A stretch of DNA of 64,000 nt. Origin: Paenibacillus sp. JNUCC32 (GTDB lineage: Bacteria > Bacillota > Bacilli > Paenibacillales > Paenibacillaceae). Below, piece by piece: positions 45,036 through 53,769 of the stretch. The notes under the pieces are model-generated. The model ran no database searches, was not told where the DNA came from, and saw only the letters and a list, made by a program, of their open reading frames with translations. The first letter of the stretch is position 1; each line of letters begins with the position of its first letter. The position numbers and the translations under genes are program-made. The stretch covers positions 6,625,001 to 6,689,000 of the forward strand of contig NZ_CP062260.1 in assembly GCF_014863545.1 (NCBI RefSeq), written 5' to 3'.

Positions 45036-45755
45036 ATGCTTCGAATGTTACTTGGGGAACAGCCCCGGCAGAACAACGGCCTGCTTGAGGAAGCCATCGA
45101 ATCGATGGTGAAGACAACCCGGCTTCTGCAGAAGGAAATGGATAAAAATCAAGATCCGACGCATGATTTTCGCAAGCTGGAGATTTGGACCCGGGGACTG
45201 ATCGTCTCCCTGGATGAGCTGGAGCAGAGCTGGAATGCGGCCAAGCATTTCAGTCAATCGGTCCAATCGGGTTACATCGATGATATGTCGATTCAGGAGC
45301 AAGGGGAATATCAACGATATGTGTATTTTTACAAAAACGGCTTCATCCGCGTATTCTCGATCCTTGATAAACTGGGCACGGTGCTGAACGATTTGTTTGA
45401 TCTGCATACCTCCAAGGTAAAGGCGCATTTTTCTTATTTTACGGTCCTGCGGCAGTTCAGATTTTTGAAGGCCCACGGTGAGCTGGCTGAAGAGTTGGAA
45501 GCGATCAAGGATCGCTACAAAGCACCGCTGAACGCGCTCCGCAAAAGGCGCAACGCTGAAATTCACTACATGAACTCCGAGATGCAGGATGATTTGTGGC
45601 AGCGCCATCAGGGGCTGTCCGACAAAATCGAGCTGGAGGATATCGACAAGCACCTGGATGATCTCCAACAGGGCATCGATATGGTATGCCGCAGCCTGGC
45701 CGCCTCGTATAAATATACGAACAAGCTGTGGACTGAAAATGGAGTGCGGGCTTAG
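45036..45755 (+). CDS. HEPN domain protein of the Cthe_2314 type
   Basis: 239 residues from the ATG at 45036 behind GAGGGGG. All-helical; R-x-x-x-x-H-type motif RRNAEIHYM (near 168-176) matches the HEPN signature and the whole layout that of Cthe_2314 proteins. HEPN domains are often RNases of toxin, defence or stress modules, but no partner nucleotidyltransferase or antitoxin is next to it. Role therefore open. Confidence 0.75.
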   Translation: MLRMLLGEQPRQNNGLLEEAIESMVKTTRLLQKEMDKNQDPTHDFRKLEIWTRGLIVSLDELEQSWNAAKHFSQSVQSGYIDDMSIQEQGEYQRYVYFYKNGFIRVFSILDKLGTVLNDLFDLHTSKVKAHFSYFTVLRQFRFLKAHGELAEELEAIKDRYKAPLNALRKRRNAEIHYMNSEMQDDLWQRHQGLSDKIELEDIDKHLDDLQQGIDMVCRSLAASYKYTNKLWTENGVRA

Positions 45756-45780
45756 GCACAAAATCGCCATGAAATTCCTT

Positions 45781-45809
45781 TTGACAAAAGCCTGAAAAGA
45801 ATCTATACT
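45781..45809 (+). promoter_or_regulatory. SigA promoter of the metNIQ leader
   Basis: Perfect TTGACA, 17-base spacer, TATACT. It lies about 70 bases before the SAM riboswitch. Confidence 0.88.
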
Positions 45810-45878
45810 AACTATTGCATTCATTAAATGTTATCAAATCAGATCAATTTAATCGGAAAAATTTCATATCGATGTTTT

Positions 45879-46088
45879 CTTATCGAGAGAGGCGGAGGGA
45901 CAGGCCCGATGAAGCCCGGCAACCGACTTCTTGCGTACCATTGCTTAATGCGATGACGCTTGGAGTGACATGGTGCTAATTCCTTCAAAGCTATGGGATA
46001 CCTTCAGCTTTGACAGATGAGAAAAGGCGTTGACTTTTACGTAAAGAGGGCCCTTTTTGATTCTACAAAAAGAGGCTCTTTTCTTTTG
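45879..46088 (+). promoter_or_regulatory. SAM-I (S-box) riboswitch with terminator
   Basis: The S-box core is plain: TCTTATCGAGAGAGGCGGAG, GGGACAGGCCCGATGAAGCCC, CGGCAACC and later GGTGCTAATTCC ending in GACAGATGAGA. A terminator follows: AAAGAG/CTCTTT with CTTTTTG/CAAAAAG (46043-46083) and a T run. High SAM should stabilise the aptamer and terminate transcription before the methionine ABC transporter genes. Confidence 0.96.
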
Positions 46089-46130
46089 GGTAAATAGATA
46101 TGAAGCTAAGGAAAAAGGAGGATTATCGGA

Positions 46131-47147
46131 TTGATTGAGCTCAAGCAATTGACGAAGCAGTACGGAAAAGCCGGGTCATTAACAACTGCGTTGTCCGAAT
46201 TGGATTTGTCGATTGAAAAAGGAGAAATTTTCGGAGTGATCGGACACTCCGGTGCAGGTAAAAGTACATTGATCCGCTGCATCAATTTACTGGAGCGTCC
46301 CACCTCGGGCGAGGTGTGGGTGAACGGCAAAAATTTGACGTCGCTCGGCAAGAAGCAGCTTCAGGCGGAGCGCCGTAAAATCGGAATGATCTTTCAGCAC
46401 TTTAACCTGCTGTCTTCCGCGACGGTGTACGATAACATTGCGTTTCCGCTGCGTCTGATCAAGACGCCGAAGGCCGAACTGGAGCGCAAAGTATCCGAGC
46501 TGCTGGCTTTGGTCGGCTTGGAGGCGCATCGCGACAAATACCCGTCCCAGCTGTCAGGGGGCCAGAAGCAGCGGGTGGGCATCGCCAGGGCGCTCGCGAG
46601 CGATCCCGAAGTGCTGCTGTGCGACGAGGCCACTTCGGCCCTTGACCCGCAGACGACGGATTCGATTCTGCGCCTGCTGCTGGACATTAACAAAAAGTTT
46701 CATCTGACGATCGTGCTGATTACCCATGAGATGCACGTCATTCAGAGCATATGCGACCGGGTCGCCGTTATTCATCAGGGCGGCATCGTAGAGCAAGGAC
46801 CGGTAACGGAAGTGTTCCTGAAACCGAAGCATGAAGTGACGCAGGAATTCATCCGCCAGGAGATGGACAGTGGCGAAGCGCTGCGGCTGGCTATGCAGGG
46901 TCAGGTAAACGGCCCTTCAAGAGCGGTTCAAATCACGTTCCTGGGGTCGAAAACGTACGAATCGATCCTGTCCCATACCGTTCATGAGACGGGCGTGAAT
47001 TTTGCGATTCTGCAGGGTACGATCTCTACGATCAAAGAAACGCCGTACGGCCAGCTCATCGTTCGTTTCGAAGGGGAAGAACGCGCAATTGAAGATACGA
47101 TCCGGAAGCTGCTTGAACAAGGACTAGACGTGGAGGTGATTCATTGA
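46131..47147 (+). CDS. metN: Methionine ABC transporter ATP-binding protein
   Basis: 338 residues from a TTG behind AAAGGAGG. ATPase with Walker A GHSGAGKST (38-46), signature LSGGQKQRVGIARAL and Walker B LLCDEATSALD; C-terminal NIL domain (about 265-338) that binds methionine for feedback inhibition. First gene of metNIQ, controlled by the SAM riboswitch. Stop and next start overlap (TGATG). Confidence 0.96.
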   Translation: MIELKQLTKQYGKAGSLTTALSELDLSIEKGEIFGVIGHSGAGKSTLIRCINLLERPTSGEVWVNGKNLTSLGKKQLQAERRKIGMIFQHFNLLSSATVYDNIAFPLRLIKTPKAELERKVSELLALVGLEAHRDKYPSQLSGGQKQRVGIARALASDPEVLLCDEATSALDPQTTDSILRLLLDINKKFHLTIVLITHEMHVIQSICDRVAVIHQGGIVEQGPVTEVFLKPKHEVTQEFIRQEMDSGEALRLAMQGQVNGPSRAVQITFLGSKTYESILSHTVHETGVNFAILQGTISTIKETPYGQLIVRFEGEERAIEDTIRKLLEQGLDVEVIH

Positions 47148-47815
47148 TGTTCGGACTTGATTTTACCCAGATCGACTGGAAAGAGATATGGACGGCAACA
47201 TTGGATACCCTGCGGATGCTGGGAGCTTCGGCCTTGTTCAGCTTCATCATCGGACTGCCGGTCGGCGTGCTGCTCTACATGGCCGCAAGGTCCACGTCCG
47301 GGTTGGTACGCTTCGGCTACACGATTCTGTCGTTCATTGTAAACATTCTACGCTCGGTTCCGTTCATCATCCTGATCGTGGCGATGATCCCGATTACGAA
47401 GTCAATCGTAGGTGTTTCGTACGGCGTGCTGGGCACCATTCCGCCGCTGGTGATCGGTGCTGCTCCATTCTTCGCAAGGCTCGTGGAAACGGCTTTGAAT
47501 GAAGTGGATAAAGGCGTGATCGAGGCGGCTCACGCCATGGGCTCCTCGACAAGCCAAATCGTATGGAGAGTGCTCCTTCCGGAGGCTCGTCCGGGCCTGC
47601 TGGCCGGGATGACCATCACGATTGTAACCCTGGTATCTTACACCGCGATGTCCGGTCAAGTCGGGGGCGGCGGTTTAGGGGATTTGGCCATTAAGTATGG
47701 CTATTACCGTTATGAGACCGAGATCATGATTCTGGCTGTCGTGCTGATGATTGTCCTGGTCCAGCTGCTGCAGATGGCAGGAGATCGTCTGGTGCGGCAT
47801 TTTACAAGAAAATAA
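47147..47815 (+). CDS. metI: Methionine ABC transporter permease
   Basis: 222 residues, five membrane helices, with the EAA loop EAAHAMGSSTSQIVWRVLLPEARPG (near 124-148) that docks on MetN. The ATG at 47147 shares a base with the metN stop and follows GGAGGTGA; a TTG three bases upstream is possible. Moves D/L-methionine through the membrane. Confidence 0.95.
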   Translation: MFGLDFTQIDWKEIWTATLDTLRMLGASALFSFIIGLPVGVLLYMAARSTSGLVRFGYTILSFIVNILRSVPFIILIVAMIPITKSIVGVSYGVLGTIPPLVIGAAPFFARLVETALNEVDKGVIEAAHAMGSSTSQIVWRVLLPEARPGLLAGMTITIVTLVSYTAMSGQVGGGGLGDLAIKYGYYRYETEIMILAVVLMIVLVQLLQMAGDRLVRHFTRK

Positions 47816-47881
47816 CGGATTGATGAGGCTTCAAGAAAGACAATATATAAATCATATATTTTTCGGAGGGAGAGTTTTAGA

Positions 47882-48724
47882 ATGAAAAAATGGACATTGG
47901 CATTGATCAGCTTGACCTTGGTTACGGTGCTGGCTGCATGCGGCAGCAAGCCTGCGGATAACGCATCCGAGCCAGGGGGAACAACGGGAGGCGGCGGTCA
48001 AGAGACCGTGACCTTGAAAGTAGGGGCTTCGCCATCACCGCATGCCAAGATTCTCGAGCATATCAAGCCTGCGCTTGAAAAAGAGGGCGTAAACCTGGAA
48101 ATCGTAGAATTCACGGATTATGTGCTGCCGAATACGCAAGTGGATTCCAAAGAAATCGACGCGAATTTCTTCCAGCACAAGCCTTACCTGGATAACGAAA
48201 TCAAAGAGCGCAAGCTGGACCTGGAGTCCGTGATCGCCGTGCACGTGGAGCCGCTGGGTGCGTACTCCAAAACCATTACATCTGTGGATGAGCTGAAGGA
48301 TGGAGCGGTTGTAGCCATTCCGAATGATCCTTCCAATGCTGGCCGTGCATTGACGCTGCTGTCCAAGAACGGCGTGATTAAGCTGAACGACGAAAGCAAG
48401 CTGGAAGCAACCGCCAAGGATATCGTAGAAAATCCGAAGAACCTGGAGTTCAAGGAAGTTGAAGCCGCCATGCTGCCTCGTATGCTGGATGAGCTGGATC
48501 TGGCTGTCATCAATACGAACTACGCGCTGGAAGCGGGACTGGACCCAACGAAGGACGCGCTCTTCATCGAAGACAAGGACAATCCTTATGCCAACCTGCT
48601 GGTAGCCCGTCCGGACAACAAGGACTCCGACGCCATCCAAAAACTGGCGAAGGCGCTGACTTCCGAGGACGTGAAAACCTTTATTGAAGAAGAGTACAAA
48701 GGTGCCGTCATCCCGGCATTCTAA
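47882..48724 (+). CDS. metQ: Methionine-binding lipoprotein
   Basis: 280 residues. Lipobox LAAC with lipidated C20, a Gly/Thr-rich linker, then the NlpA/MetQ periplasmic-type fold (VGASPSPHAKILEHIKP, EFTDYVLPNTQVDSKEIDANFFQHKPYLD split in family order). Captures methionine outside the membrane for MetI. GGAGGGAG precedes the ATG; last gene of the operon, followed by a terminator. Confidence 0.96.
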   Translation: MKKWTLALISLTLVTVLAACGSKPADNASEPGGTTGGGGQETVTLKVGASPSPHAKILEHIKPALEKEGVNLEIVEFTDYVLPNTQVDSKEIDANFFQHKPYLDNEIKERKLDLESVIAVHVEPLGAYSKTITSVDELKDGAVVAIPNDPSNAGRALTLLSKNGVIKLNDESKLEATAKDIVENPKNLEFKEVEAAMLPRMLDELDLAVINTNYALEAGLDPTKDALFIEDKDNPYANLLVARPDNKDSDAIQKLAKALTSEDVKTFIEEEYKGAVIPAF

Positions 48725-48790
48725 TTCGAGCAGTAAAGCTCGATATAATGTATATGAATTCATCGTATATGTGAAGAGAGGGCATTATCC

Positions 48791-48830
48791 AAAAAGACCT
48801 ATCGGTCTTTGCGGATAGGCCCTTTTTTCT
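48791..48830 (+). terminator. Terminator of metNIQ
   Basis: CCTATC pairs with GATAGG around GGTCTTTGCG, flanked by A and T runs (AAAAAGA ... CCCTTTTTTC). Confidence 0.8.
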
Positions 48831-48932
48831 TTCTTTTTCTGTCGAATGGCCATTCCTGGTCGGAAGCAAGTTGTTCGGCCTTATCAAATCTTTTATACTG
48901 AAGGAAGGATATCCATCTGAGGAGGGAAAGCC

Positions 48933-49706
48933 TTGAAGGGAAAAGTGGCGCTGATTACAGGCAGTGCGACAGGTTTGGGAAAAATGACGGCACTGTCGTT
49001 AGCCCGGCAGGGATGTCATATAGCCATAAATTATGTGAACAGCAAGGATGAAGCGGAGACGCTTTCCCGTGAAATCGAGGGGTTTGGCGTGAAATCCATC
49101 GCGATTAAAGCCGATATCGCCAGCGAGCCTGAGCTGTATTCATTGGTGGATCAGACGGAGGAGCGGCTGGGCAGCGTCGATATCCTGGTTAACAATGCTG
49201 GACCGTTCATTCGGGAACGCCGTCTGTTCTCGGAGTACAGCCGCGACGAAATCGTACATATGGTGAATGGCAATTTAACCGGCGTCATGCTGCTGGACCA
49301 TCGCGTTCTGCCTGCCATGCGGGAGAAAAAATGGGGACGCATCATCCACTTTGGTTTCGGGCATGCGGGAGAAGCCCGCGCATGGCCTCAACGCTCCGCC
49401 TACGCGGCTGCGAAGGTGGGCCTGGTCTCCTTTACGAAGACGCTGGCCGTGGAAGAAGGGCCGTATGGAATCACCGTGAATATGATTTGTCCGGGGGATA
49501 TCCGCGGGGCCAACAAAGAGAAAACCATCGATGAAGTATCCGGCATTCAGGACGGGTTGACTCCTCGCGGACGATCGGGCAGCGGCGAGGACGTCGCCAG
49601 GGTGATCGAATATTTATGCCTGGATAAATCGGATTTCATTACCGGCAATATTATGGATATATCCGGCGGGCTGGACCCGATTCGCCCGTTAATCAAGCTG
49701 GAATAA
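48933..49706 (+). CDS. SDR family oxidoreductase with atypical active site
   Basis: 257 residues from a TTG behind GAGGAGGG. Rossmann fold with TGSATGLG (9-16), NNAG (87-90), N114 and Y157-x3-K161. The usual catalytic Ser in the strand before Tyr is missing: that place reads HFGFGHAG (139-146). Activity on carbonyls is therefore doubtful or uses another residue. FabG-like by overall sequence, with CPGDIRG and ITGNIMDISGG near the end. No pathway neighbours. Confidence 0.88.
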   Translation: MKGKVALITGSATGLGKMTALSLARQGCHIAINYVNSKDEAETLSREIEGFGVKSIAIKADIASEPELYSLVDQTEERLGSVDILVNNAGPFIRERRLFSEYSRDEIVHMVNGNLTGVMLLDHRVLPAMREKKWGRIIHFGFGHAGEARAWPQRSAYAAAKVGLVSFTKTLAVEEGPYGITVNMICPGDIRGANKEKTIDEVSGIQDGLTPRGRSGSGEDVARVIEYLCLDKSDFITGNIMDISGGLDPIRPLIKLE

Positions 49707-49709
49707 AAC

Positions 49710-49766
49710 ATCCCCACAAAGTGGAATCTACGCTTCGATGCTTATTCCATTTACTTTGCGGGGATC
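49710..49766. repeat. Long imperfect hairpin after the SDR gene
   Basis: ATCCCC-CAAAGT-GGAAT faces ATTCC-ACTTTG-GGGGAT across 16 bases, with small bulges and no T run. It may end the SDR transcript or be processed. Confidence 0.5.
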
Positions 49767-49837
49767 CCAAAACCATTAAACGCGACTCAAGAATTGCTAA
49801 CGCTTCGCAGAAAACTTATATCTTCTTTAATCTCAAA

Positions 49838-49878
49838 AAAAGAGTCTTGGTCCCGCGAGGGAAACCAAGACTCTTTAT
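49838..49878 (-). terminator. Terminator of the NifU-like gene
   Basis: AAAGAGTCTTGGT pairs with ACCAAGACTCTTT; on the minus strand it is followed by a long T run. It is 14 bases past the nifU-like stop. Confidence 0.9.
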
Positions 49879-49891
49879 AGTTAAAGAAGAT

Positions 49892-50137
49892 TTAGAATAC
49901 TTGAACTACTTCTTGGATGCCTTCTACTTCTTCAACCAGGGCGCGCTCGATCCCTGCTTTCAGAGTAATGGTGGAGCTTGGGCAGCTACCGCATGCACCC
50001 ATCAATTTCAGCTTAACGATGCCGTCTTCAACGTCAACCAGTTCCACGTCACCGCCGTCGCGCTGCAGGAACGGACGAAGTTTATCAAGCACTTCAGCCA
50101 CTTCATCATATACAGTGGTTTGCGTGTTTTCACTCAT
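49892..50137 (-). CDS. NifU-like Fe-S scaffold/carrier (YutI)
   Basis: 81 residues from the ATG at 50137 behind AAAGGAG. A lone NifU C-terminal domain: [23 protein letters not shown] and the cluster motif C49-G-S-C52. It carries 4Fe-4S clusters to target proteins. Divergent from yuzB, as in the B. subtilis yut region; the IscA-like gene at 53247 is a likely partner. Confidence 0.93.
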   Translation of the reverse strand: MSENTQTTVYDEVAEVLDKLRPFLQRDGGDVELVDVEDGIVKLKLMGACGSCPSSTITLKAGIERALVEEVEGIQEVVQVF

Positions 50138-50219
50138 CTTGTTCAACTCCTTTCCTCCCTATATTATAGTACATAAACCGGCAAAATAAAATGCCAATCT
50201 TAAGGCAGGTCTAATAACA

Positions 50220-50468
50220 ATGTCCATTATCATTGAGTTTTGCACAAGCAATTCCTATTTCGGCACGGATAAAGTGCTGCAGACGCTTGAAGGCAAGTAC
50301 GATTGCCAAGTCATCGAATATGGCTGCCTGACCAGCTGCGGCCAGTGCTATTTGATGCCCTTCGCTTACGTGGATGGCGATTGGGTTGAAGCCCCTACGG
50401 CTGAAGAGCTGCTTGAGGTTGTCATCCGCAAGCTCGAAAGCTTTCGGGACGGCGAAGAGGAGAGCTGA
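50220..50468 (+). CDS. yuzB: YuzB family protein (DUF1450)
   Basis: 82 residues with five cysteines (C8, C29, C36, C40, C43; the last three in GCLTSCGQC), the DUF1450/YuzB pattern. The cysteines may hold a metal or Fe-S cluster. GGCAGG precedes the ATG. Convergent with the NADH dehydrogenase-like gene. Same neighbours as in B. subtilis. Function unknown. Confidence 0.9.
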   Translation: MSIIIEFCTSNSYFGTDKVLQTLEGKYDCQVIEYGCLTSCGQCYLMPFAYVDGDWVEAPTAEELLEVVIRKLESFRDGEEES

Positions 50469-50532
50469 CGTTCTGCTTTCGCTCCGCGGCGTCCCTCCAC
50501 AGGAGCATCATCAGCGCCCCGTAACCGTCCGA

Positions 50533-51591
50533 CTAGTAATGACGCTTGGATTTCCAGAGCACGCCGCTCTTTAATATCCTTGGTACCCGGCCCATGACCG
50601 ACGTGCTGCCCATGAGTCCAAAGCCCGCATGTTTGCCGAGGGAACCCAGCGTTCCCTTCAGCTTCAGCGGAGATACCTTAGGCGTATCGTCGCGCCATAA
50701 AGCTTTCATGACATGTCCCACTTGCTCGGCCTGAGCCCCTGCCGCTTGCGCGCTCGGGACGAAGGGGAGGCTGGCGCAGTCGCCGATCACATATACCTCG
50801 GGATGGGACGGAACCTGGTACCATTCGTTCAGCAGAATGCGTCCGCTGCGGTCTTTTGGCAGATCCAGATCCTGTACGACCTTTACGGGCTGAATGCCGG
50901 CCGTCCATACCGCCAGATCGGTTGCGATCGGCACATCCAGATTGTACACGGCGTCCTTCTCCACTCGGGATACGGATACGCCGCTGTGGATGTCCACGTG
51001 GTGTTCCTCAAACCAGCGATGAATATAAGCAGACAAACGGTTAGGAAAAGAAGAAAGCACCCGTTGTCCCCGGTCCAAAATGGCGATATTCAGGTCAGGC
51101 CGGCTTTCCCGAAGATCGGCAGCGAGCTCGATGCCGCTTAGGCCTCCGCCAATGATATGAACTTGACCATATGGTCTGAGGTTGTTCAGGTTCAAATAGG
51201 TTTCCCGGGATGCCGCAAAAGATTGCAGGCTGAACGTGAATTCTTCAGCGCCCGGTACCCCATGATAACGGTCCGTACATCCCAGGGCAATGGCCAGCTG
51301 ATCGTATTCCACCGGATCGTTGTTCGTCAGGTTCACAAGCTTCTTCTCAAGATCAATGGATAGGACTTCACCGTATACAACATGGAGGCGGTCATACACC
51401 GGGAATTTAACACGAACGGCGGTATCGGCCACGGTACCTGCTGCCAGCGCGTAATATTCGGTTTTGAGTCCTTGGTACGGCATGCGGTCGATGAGCACGA
51501 CCTCCACGTCCGGAGGAAGATAGCCGCTGAACAATTCTTGAATTAGGGCAAGACCACCATAGCCTCCGCCGAGAATGACGAGCTTTTTCAT
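50533..51591 (-). CDS. FAD-dependent pyridine nucleotide oxidoreductase (YutJ, NDH-2-like)
   Basis: 352 residues. FAD-binding GGGYGG (8-13), NAD-binding GGGLSGIELAADL (near 149) and the FAD-closing VIGDCAS (near 273). Type II NADH dehydrogenase family, which passes electrons from NADH to quinone at the membrane without pumping. It is shorter than Ndh and lacks a clear C-terminal membrane helix, so the acceptor is uncertain. AGAAAGGAAG precedes the ATG. Confidence 0.9.
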   Translation of the reverse strand: MKKLVILGGGYGGLALIQELFSGYLPPDVEVVLIDRMPYQGLKTEYYALAAGTVADTAVRVKFPVYDRLHVVYGEVLSIDLEKKLVNLTNNDPVEYDQLAIALGCTDRYHGVPGAEEFTFSLQSFAASRETYLNLNNLRPYGQVHIIGGGLSGIELAADLRESRPDLNIAILDRGQRVLSSFPNRLSAYIHRWFEEHHVDIHSGVSVSRVEKDAVYNLDVPIATDLAVWTAGIQPVKVVQDLDLPKDRSGRILLNEWYQVPSHPEVYVIGDCASLPFVPSAQAAGAQAEQVGHVMKALWRDDTPKVSPLKLKGTLGSLGKHAGFGLMGSTSVMGRVPRILKSGVLWKSKRHY

Positions 51592-51641
51592 AAATTTCTT
51601 CCTTTCTCAAGAGATAAGAAGGTGAGCGCCGATTCGCAAGA

Positions 51642-51661
51642 AAAACGCCGCTGAAAGCGGC
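51642..51661 (-). terminator. Terminator downstream of mqnE
   Basis: GCCGCTTTCAGCGGC (51647-51661) then GTTTTT on the minus strand, about 90 bases past mqnE. Short but compact. Confidence 0.65.
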
Positions 51662-51746
51662 TTAGGTTACCCACGCTATATTATCTCTTTAACCTGTTTT
51701 CCGTTTTTTGGAACGTCTGCTTTGCTTGAGTTTTTGCTGGTATGGC

Positions 51747-52853
51747 TTATTCGTAAACCTTGATCTCGTTATAGAAGGTATCGCGTTCGACCGGAATGCG
51801 GCCGGCGCCTTGGATGAGCCACACAAGCTCTTTGCGGGTCAGCCCTTCTGGCGTCAGCGCTCCTGCGGCATGGCTGATGCGTTCCTTTAGGATCGTGCCA
51901 TGGACGTCCGATGCGCCGAAGCTGAGAGCGACCTGCGTCAATTGCGGCCCGATATTAATGAAGTAAGCCTTGATGTGGTCGATATTATCCAGCATCAATC
52001 GGCTGATGGCAATGGTTTTCAAATCTTCGTAAGCCGAATTGCGGCGCATGATGCCCGCATTCTTATTCTTCGGCTGCATGGACAGCGGAATGAATACCAT
52101 GAATCCGTTCGTTTCATCTTGAAGATCCCGAATTTGCAGCATATGGCGGATCCGGTCCTCATGGCTCTCGATCGAGCCGTACAGCATGGTCGTGTGCGTC
52201 TTCATGCCGAGCTTATGCGCGGTACGATGAACGTCGAGGTATTGATCCACGTTGGCTTTATCCACCTTCATCTTCTGACGGTACTGGTCAGACAAGATTT
52301 CGGCTCCGCCGCCCGTCAAGGATTGAAGACCAGCCTTCTGCAGCTCCTGCAGCACTTCCTTCGTGCTGAGTCCGCTGATGCGGGTGAAGAATTCGATCTC
52401 CGCCGCGGTATAAGCCTTTAGGGTAACTTCAGGGAAACGTTCCTTCAATGCCTTCAGCGAATCTACATAGTACTGGAACGGGACATGGTTATTATGTCCG
52501 CCAACGATATGAAATTCACGGATGCCGGGGTGAATATGCTGTTCCACATACTCGATCATTTCCGCGCCGGAGAGGGTATAGGAGCCTTCCTCGCCTTGGT
52601 CTTTCCGGAAATTGCAAAAAGCGCAGCGGGATTCGCATACATTGGTAAAATAGAGACTCATGTTCTCAATGAAGTAAACTTTTTTCCCGTTCTTGCGCAA
52701 ATTGGCTTCATTAGCCAGCTGCCCGAGGGTCAGCAGGTCATCGGTTTGATACAAATACACACCGTCTTCAAGATTCAGGCGTTCGCCGCGTTGGACTTTC
52801 GCAACGATCTCGGCCATTCTCTGATCGGTAAATGGTGTCACAATCGTGGACAT
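51747..52853 (-). CDS. mqnE: Aminodeoxyfutalosine synthase
   Basis: 368 residues from the ATG at 52853, which follows AGGAGG by seven bases. A radical-SAM enzyme with C73-x3-C77-x2-C80 (CESRCAFC) and the MqnE/MqnC pattern (IVGGHNNHVPF, TGGGAEILSD, INIGPQLTQVALSFGA with SDVHGT). It joins chorismate-derived enolpyruvyl benzoate to SAM in the futalosine route to menaquinone. It stands alone; other mqn genes are not in the window. Confidence 0.93.
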   Translation of the reverse strand: MSTIVTPFTDQRMAEIVAKVQRGERLNLEDGVYLYQTDDLLTLGQLANEANLRKNGKKVYFIENMSLYFTNVCESRCAFCNFRKDQGEEGSYTLSGAEMIEYVEQHIHPGIREFHIVGGHNNHVPFQYYVDSLKALKERFPEVTLKAYTAAEIEFFTRISGLSTKEVLQELQKAGLQSLTGGGAEILSDQYRQKMKVDKANVDQYLDVHRTAHKLGMKTHTTMLYGSIESHEDRIRHMLQIRDLQDETNGFMVFIPLSMQPKNKNAGIMRRNSAYEDLKTIAISRLMLDNIDHIKAYFINIGPQLTQVALSFGASDVHGTILKERISHAAGALTPEGLTRKELVWLIQGAGRIPVERDTFYNEIKVYE

Positions 52854-52881
52854 GTTCAATCCTCCTGTTCACACTTTGACT

Positions 52882-52934
52882 TGCCGAATATTCGGCAGAT
52901 CAAGTGATCATAAAGTGGATCACTCCCCGCGGGG
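52882..52934. promoter_or_regulatory. Three palindromes upstream of mqnE
   Basis: A perfect 16-base palindrome TGCCGAATATTCGGCA (52882-52897), an inverted repeat AGTGATC/GATCACT (52903-52924), and CCCCGCGGGG (52925-52934) lie within 53 bases, beginning 29 bases before mqnE. They look like regulator sites; no regulator is known to me. Confidence 0.5.
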
Positions 52935-53246
52935 AACGGTCCGTTTATAGTCGTGTAACAACGAAATCAATGAATTGGGCTGAATAAATAAATAACTTTG
53001 TGAAAAAATATACAACTGTGGACCAGCCATAACCTTTGCCGCATTTTAGCCGGGGGATGTGACAATTATCCAACAGTTGCCGCCCATGTTCCTTCCCTAT
53101 TATAAACCTGACCCCTCGGGGTAGCAATACATATAGAGGAATTGAAATAGGTTATTGACCATATGGTAAAATGGCCATCATCTCAACCTTGAGCGAATTC
53201 GCGAAGAGGAGTATACTTAAAGAATGAACGAAAAGGAGGGTGACCT
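52935..53246. other. Non-coding stretch between mqnE and the IscA-like gene
   Basis: About 310 bases, with no believable gene on either strand. It must contain the divergent promoters; TTGAAA and TAAAAT near 53140-53171 are candidates for the plus-strand gene but with a long spacer. Nothing else is seen. Confidence 0.5.
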
Positions 53247-53606
53247 ATGATATCAATCAGCGAAACAGCTGCAGAACGTTTGAAAGAAATGCTTGCTGAA
53301 CAGGAAACGCCCAATATGTTCCTTCGACTGGGTGTCACTGCCGGCGGATGCAGTGGTTTTTCATATGCAATGGGCTTCGACGATCAAGAAACGGAAGCGG
53401 ACGTATATATGGACCTGCAGGATATGAAAGTCGTTGTCGAGAAGGACGATCTGAAATACCTGAACGGTCTCGAAATCGACTTCGAGGAATCCGGCATGAC
53501 GGGCGGGTTCACCATCCACAACCCGAACGCGACCGTAACTTGCGGCTGCGGATCTTCCTTCCGCACGGCAACGGATGCGGGCAAACCGAACGAAGAGCCT
53601 TGCTAA
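53247..53606 (+). CDS. Iron-sulfur cluster assembly accessory protein (IscA/ErpA type, YutM)
   Basis: 119 residues with the three conserved cysteines: C35 (GGCSGF), C99 and C101 (TCGCGSSF). A-type carriers bind Fe-S clusters or iron and deliver them. AAAGGAGGGTGACC precedes the ATG. Near the NifU-like carrier (49892), as yutM and yutI are in B. subtilis. Confidence 0.93.
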   Translation: MISISETAAERLKEMLAEQETPNMFLRLGVTAGGCSGFSYAMGFDDQETEADVYMDLQDMKVVVEKDDLKYLNGLEIDFEESGMTGGFTIHNPNATVTCGCGSSFRTATDAGKPNEEPC

Positions 53607-53647
53607 GCAGCGGGTTTTCGGGGACTGTGCTCTGAATCTAACCAATA

Positions 53648-53689
53648 AAAAGACCTCTGCGACCCTGTTGTCGCGGGGGTCCTTTTTTT
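53648..53689 (+). terminator. Terminator of the IscA-like gene
   Basis: GACCTCTGCGAC pairs with GTCGCGGGGGTC (two G-T) around CCTGTT, between A and T runs. Confidence 0.9.
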
Positions 53690-53769
53690 GCTGCCGCCCA
53701 TAAGAAAATGAAAAAATGCAGCGGACTCCCAAACGGGGGCAGCTGCATTTTGATGTTCTTCCTATCCGA

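Noticed and set aside
52945-53127. 60-codon minus-strand frame between mqnE and the IscA-like gene
   Set aside because: No ribosome site and no protein-like pattern; treated as non-coding.
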